Shown: one piece after another, positions 14,880-15,532 of the stretch
How positions within the stretch are numbered: position 1 is the first letter of the stretch
Layout of the letters: the number at the start of each line of letters is the position of its first letter
NCBI GenBank assembly: GCA_031255315.1
Contig: JAIRSS010000231.1
Coordinates: 1-15,532 of the forward strand
Direction of reading: 5' to 3'
Source: Spirochaetaceae bacterium
GTDB taxonomy: Bacteria > Spirochaetota > Spirochaetia > Treponematales > Breznakiellaceae
Length of the DNA stretch: 15,532 nt
Notes under the pieces: model-generated
Told to the model about the DNA's origin: nothing
Seen by the model: only the letters and a program-made list of their open reading frames with translations
The model's database searches: none
Made by a program: the position numbers and the translations under genes

Positions 14880-15532
14880 ATGCTTGAGCCGGTAACATGC
14901 CCGCATTGCGGAAGCGGCAATATAAAAAGAAACGGAACGGCAAAAAACGGGAAGCAGCGCTTCCTTTGTTGTAACGAACAGTGCGCGCACCGGACCTTTG
15001 TCGAAAAGTACACCTACAACGCCTGTGAGCCCACTACCCGTGCGCGTATTTTCTTTTCGATAATAAACGGCAGCGGAACGCGGGCGACAGCCAGAACGCT
15101 GGGAATCGCCAAGGACACGGTTACCAGCACGTTGCGGGGCATGGAATCGTTACTATGGTATATCAATTATGATTACATAAAAGCGCGTCAAACCAGTAGC
15201 ATTACGGTAGATATGGTTTCGCTCAATGAAAATGAAGCTGAAATGGATGGGACGTGGAATTTTCCGGGCGGCGACTACCGGCTATGGTGGGCTGTAGACC
15301 ACAACACAGGCGAACCGGCGGCCTTTCATTTCGGTGTAAAGGAACAGAACAACCTTGACGCATTATTGGCCTTGCTGAAGCCGTTTGGCATTACGGTTGT
15401 TCATTCGGGCGATAATTTCGCGTACAAATCCCGCGGCGCTGAAGACGAAGCGGCTGCCCGCGGCCAGGACGCGCAAAAGATCGAAAGAGATCGCGCGTCG
15501 TTACGGACATGGTGTTCCCGTTTGGCGCGAAA
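14880..15532 (+). CDS. IS1-family transposase, single ORF (3' end outside window)
   Basis: The frame is open from ATG 14880 to the window end (217 codons). AGGAAGG lies ten bases upstream. The N-terminus has a zinc-finger-like CPHC (Cys7, Cys10) with a second cysteine set at 30-35, then a helix-turn-helix-like stretch (RATARTLGIAKDTVTSTL), matching InsA. The rest matches InsB: MDGTWNF with Asp123, RLWWAVDHNTGEPAAFHFG, HSGDNFAY with Asp178, and KIERDRASLRTW with Glu202, which gives a DDE triad with the InsB spacing. In classical IS1 the two parts are joined by a frameshift; here they are one frame, as in the single-ORF branch of IS1. Only about 10-20 residues should be missing. It should act on its own ends in the cytoplasm. 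No frameshift or stop is seen, so it may be active. Confidence 0.88.
   Translation, partial: MLEPVTCPHCGSGNIKRNGTAKNGKQRFLCCNEQCAHRTFVEKYTYNACEPTTRARIFFSIINGSGTRATARTLGIAKDTVTSTLRGMESLLWYINYDYIKARQTSSITVDMVSLNENEAEMDGTWNFPGGDYRLWWAVDHNTGEPAAFHFGVKEQNNLDALLALLKPFGITVVHSGDNFAYKSRGAEDEAAARGQDAQKIERDRASLRTWCSRLAR

Larger units (their letters stand above)
14799..15532 (+). mobile_element. IS1-family insertion sequence, 5' part (right end outside window)
   Basis: A transposase gene with its own promoter follows guaB directly. The left terminal repeat cannot be placed with certainty: it should lie between 14799 and about 14815, but the matching right end is beyond the window. The start given is therefore the earliest possible one. 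Confidence 0.6.

Noticed and set aside
1..15532. CRISPR array, tRNA or rRNA
   Set aside because: No regular short repeats with unique spacers were seen; the only tandem repeat is the coding 48-bp one. No tRNA or rRNA segment was recognised.

Overview
The window is 15.5 kb of moderately GC-rich, densely coded bacterial DNA. The best guess is a spirochaete of the Treponema/Breznakiellaceae type (for example a gut treponeme). This is inferred from protein character: a lipoprotein-type Slt next to a LysM protein and FtsK, a membrane-anchored TPR protein of treponemal style, and an IS1-type transposase. No rRNA or other taxonomic marker is present, so the placement is tentative.

Layout. (1) 1-939: the 3' end of an ABC exporter gene, with an arginine codon mix unlike the rest. 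(2) 940-1145: a non-coding strip with a nested inverted-repeat element, then clpB (1146-3767), encoding the disaggregase. (3) 3768-3821: a convergent gap with a hairpin. (4) 9743 down to 3822, minus strand: a three-gene operon of a LysM membrane protein, a soluble-lytic-transglycosylase lipoprotein and an FtsK/SpoIIIE DNA translocase. It is read from a good sigma70-type promoter at 9812-9840. (5) 9959-11577, plus strand: a membrane-anchored TPR protein with a degenerate Mrr-like C-terminal domain, then a 74-residue protein of unknown function. (6) 11578-11870: non-coding, with inverted repeats. (7) 11871-14798: purB-guaB, two enzymes around the IMP branch point of purine synthesis. (8) 14799 to the end: the 5' part of a single-ORF IS1-family insertion sequence with its own promoter, cut by the window edge.

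How the genes work together. The minus-strand operon joins peptidoglycan binding, peptidoglycan cleavage and septal DNA pumping, which suggests a division or cell-separation module. The cytoplasmic N-terminus of the LysM protein aligns almost without gaps with the beta-sandwich substrate-binding domain of Hsp70/DnaK. It lacks the ATPase domain and is tied through one membrane helix and a repeat-built linker to a periplasmic LysM domain. This is the most unusual observation here. PurB and GuaB lie 12 bp apart and supply the AMP and GMP branches.

Other points of note: three genes that open transcription units (clpB, the TPR gene, purB) have no Shine-Dalgarno sequence, and each has -35/-10-like elements placed so that transcription would begin at about the start codon. 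Genes inside operons do have Shine-Dalgarno sequences. No CRISPR array, tRNA, rRNA or recognised defence system was seen.
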